NCBI GenBank assembly: GCA_011605715.1
Contig: JAAOZO010000210.1
Coordinates: 1 to 5,788 of the forward strand
Origin: Nitrososphaerota archaeon
Lineage (GTDB): Archaea > Thermoproteota > EX4484-205 > JAAOZO01
DNA length: 5,788 bases
Direction of reading: 5' to 3'
This document shows positions 3,936 to 5,788 of this stretch, piece after piece. The notes beneath the pieces are model-generated. The model saw only the letters and a program-made list of their open reading frames with translations, did not search any database and was not told the origin of the DNA. Positions within the stretch are counted from its first letter, which is position 1. The number at the start of each line of letters is the position of its first letter. Both the position numbers and the translations under genes were made by a program.

Positions 3936-5788
3936 TTACGCACTTGCTCCACAGTAAGGACAAATTGTAGAGTCCGTAGAAATAATTTCACCACAGTTGT
4001 TGCACAACTTCCTTCTTGAGAACAGAATTAGGTTCTCCACTTCTTTATTGGTGGTTATTTCTCTTATGAGCTTACTTTCAACATAATCTACGTTTAAGCC
4101 TAGAGATGTTGTTCCAATGAGTTTACTTTGAAGAGTAAGGTCTTCTTTCATGGCATTAAGTTGGTCAGAAATGGGAAGACCTCCTTCTAGACCGACCAAA
4201 GGAAGTTTTTCTTTAGAGTTAATGTAATCATTCATCATCGGAGCTATAAGTAACTTAATCTTGTCTGAGGATTCCCTCAACGTCGCTGCTCTTAGACTGT
4301 TGATAATTTTTTCGACCATGCCTTCATAACTTCTTTGAGATTCACCTCCAGCTATTTCTTTTGCGCTGCTTCTTATATTTCTGAAGCTTACGACTCCTAG
4401 GAGTTCTTTATCATTAAAGAAGATTTTTCCGTTAGTTCCAACGCTTGAAAGAATAGGCAAAAGTTTGTTTTGTAATCTTTCTTGAAGAAACTTGTCCTTT
4501 ATTTTAAAAGCTTCAGAAATTTTATTAATTGTGTTCCTTAGCTTGTCAAAGAATAAAGCTTCCTTTCCTTTTGATTGTGCCCAAATGTTTAAGAGGTTGA
4601 TGTTAATTTCTCCTAAAACAATCTTTCCATGAAGCTCGTCCTTATTGCTCGTCTTTGTTATCTGAATGTTACTGTAAAGAGAGAGGGAATTTTGTTTTGT
4701 AATTTTTACTTGGCATCCTAAAGAAGCTAACTTTACTGCATTTTCAGCTAAGCCAAGAACATCCTCAGGCTTATCTACGTTGAACACTGTTACTCTTAAA
4801 TCACTTGCTAACATAATTTTAAATAAAGCTGTTATATCATTCAAAATTTTCATCAAGTTGTCCTTTCCCACTTCTTTGAAATCTATGCCTAGGTTTAGTT
4901 TAGCGGCGTTCTGAAGTGAAAGTAAGATAACTTTATTCAAGTCACCTATATAGTTAAGGGTATCATTTGTTAACAAGACTGTTTGATAGCCATCAACTTC
5001 TTTAGAAAGAAAGTAAGAAAATTCTCCAAGGACAATGTCTTTCTCTTCTTTACTTGCCTTGCTGTTTTTTAGATGAGAACCAGAAATTAAGGCACTCCAT
5101 TTGGCGTCTTCGCTCAGTATGTGGACCACTTCCAAAGGCTTAACAGACCAACTCTCGAGAAATCTTATTGTAATAGTTTCCTCCATATGCATGTCTCCGA
5201 TCCTCTTAGGAAGCACCTCTAAGAAAGAATACTGACGTAAGACTTCTTTTCCTGCTTCTAAGAACGCAACTTCTCCGCCTGGAATTTTTAGTAATCTTTC
5301 TTTAACGTCATAAACAGGCAAACCAAGTCTAGTTATTTTGTGTCTTAGTTTTTCTTCTCCTCTTTCAAGTAGTACGTTTATTACCAGTTCTCTTATAAGA
5401 GGGGCAGTAAGATATCTAATTTTTAGTCGACTTATTCTTTCGCTAACTTCTAAAGCTATTTCGTTAGCTTCGTCTTCATCCATACCTGTTTCCTTGATTA
5501 ACGATTCAACTATTTTTCTAGTTTCAAACCTTTCAAATTTTAATCTAGAGGTTCTAACTAAGGGTCTTTCTTCTGATTCGATACTTTCTTCTTGCATTTC
5601 ATATATCTTTTTAAGAATTGATTCTCCTCTTCTTGTTAACTTATATTTTTTCTCTTCCTCGTCAATCTCTATAAGCCGTGTTCTCATAAGCTTTTTTACA
5701 TGAAATGAGAACTTTCCTGCATCGGTTTTTTGATCCAGCCCGAGCTTTCTCATTAAGTCATTGTACCTTAGTGGTCCTTTTTCAAGCA
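3936..5788 (-). CDS. HTH / ATP-cone / NrdD-like / zinc-ribbon protein, probable nucleotide-sensing regulator (5' end outside window)
   Basis: The reading frame is open to the window edge, so the ATG at 5753 is internal: the preceding codons give LEKGPLRYNDL, which completes a winged helix-turn-helix of ArsR type. Counting from that ATG as residue 1, the HTH reaches about 45 (DAGKFSFHVKKL, then KYKLTRRGESIL). An ATP-cone spans about 65-150 (FETRKIVESLIKETGM, then KIRYLTAPLIRELV and HKITRLGLPVYDV). The segment 160-200, with LPKRIGDMHMEETITI, resembles the early part of anaerobic ribonucleotide reductase NrdD, and 450-560 resembles its late part. The body has one cysteine and no glycyl-radical motif, so reductase activity is unlikely. 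A zinc ribbon ends the protein: C584, C587, C598, C601. The likely role is ATP/dATP-responsive transcription control, possibly of nucleotide metabolism; the target is unknown. The domain calls for HTH, ATP-cone and ribbon are firm, the NrdD link is moderate. Confidence 0.8.
   Translation of the reverse strand, partial: LEKGPLRYNDLMRKLGLDQKTDAGKFSFHVKKLMRTRLIEIDEEEKKYKLTRRGESILKKIYEMQEESIESEERPLVRTSRLKFERFETRKIVESLIKETGMDEDEANEIALEVSERISRLKIRYLTAPLIRELVINVLLERGEEKLRHKITRLGLPVYDVKERLLKIPGGEVAFLEAGKEVLRQYSFLEVLPKRIGDMHMEETITIRFLESWSVKPLEVVHILSEDAKWSALISGSHLKNSKASKEEKDIVLGEFSYFLSKEVDGYQTVLLTNDTLNYIGDLNKVILLSLQNAAKLNLGIDFKEVGKDNLMKILNDITALFKIMLASDLRVTVFNVDKPEDVLGLAENAVKLASLGCQVKITKQNSLSLYSNIQITKTSNKDELHGKIVLGEININLLNIWAQSKGKEALFFDKLRNTINKISEAFKIKDKFLQERLQNKLLPILSSVGTNGKIFFNDKELLGVVSFRNIRSSAKEIAGGESQRSYEGMVEKIINSLRAATLRESSDKIKLLIAPMMNDYINSKEKLPLVGLEGGLPISDQLNAMKEDLTLQSKLIGTTSLGLNVDYVESKLIREITTNKEVENLILFSRRKLCNNCGEIISTDSTICPYCGASA

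Noticed and set aside
5338..5703. Plus-strand 121-codon reading frame
   Set aside because: It is the opposite-strand shadow of the HTH/ATP-cone gene. Its product is a Ser/Leu/Ile-rich low-complexity string with no recognisable motif.
3936..5788. Active anaerobic ribonucleotide reductase (nrdD)
   Set aside because: The body has a single cysteine and no glycyl-radical motif near the C-terminus, and it begins with a DNA-binding domain, so a working reductase is not supported.

Overview
The window looks like chromosomal DNA from an archaeon, most likely a thermophilic member of the Thermoproteota/TACK group. It is AT-rich, yet the structural RNA genes are strikingly GC-rich. Two of the three tRNA genes carry small insertions at non-canonical intron positions. 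Each RNA gene has a TATA-like box about 24-29 bases upstream. The two metabolic genes are of an archaeal and anaerobic type. The phylum is inferred from these traits and cannot be fixed from the window alone.

Left side (1-597): a divergent pair of tRNA genes. tRNA-Met(CAT) runs leftward off the window edge and seems to contain two introns, one in the D-arm and one in the anticodon stem. tRNA-Pro(TGG) runs rightward and has a 13-base insertion in its T-loop. About 280 bases of leader DNA follow before the next gene, with TATA-like boxes, a short palindrome and a possible tiny upstream reading frame.

Middle (634-3090): a compact two-gene operon, iorA-iorB, with a 4-base ATGA overlap and a T7 terminator directly after the iorB stop. 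It encodes the two subunits of indolepyruvate:ferredoxin oxidoreductase. This enzyme oxidatively decarboxylates aryl-pyruvates made by transamination of aromatic amino acids, giving aryl-acetyl-CoA, CO2 and reduced ferredoxin. About 400 bases without a convincing gene follow, holding an inverted repeat and a direct repeat.

Right side (3489-5788, all leftward): an intron-less tRNA-Gln(TTG), a solitary 5S rRNA gene with its own TATA-like box, and a large gene that enters from beyond the right edge and ends 34 bases before the 5S gene. Its product is the most unusual item here. It combines an ArsR-like winged helix-turn-helix, an ATP-cone nucleotide-sensing domain, a long body that resembles a degenerate anaerobic ribonucleotide reductase (NrdD) without catalytic cysteines or glycyl-radical motif, and a C-terminal zinc ribbon. 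It reads as a nucleotide-sensing transcription regulator built from ribonucleotide reductase parts, an architecture that recalls NrdR.
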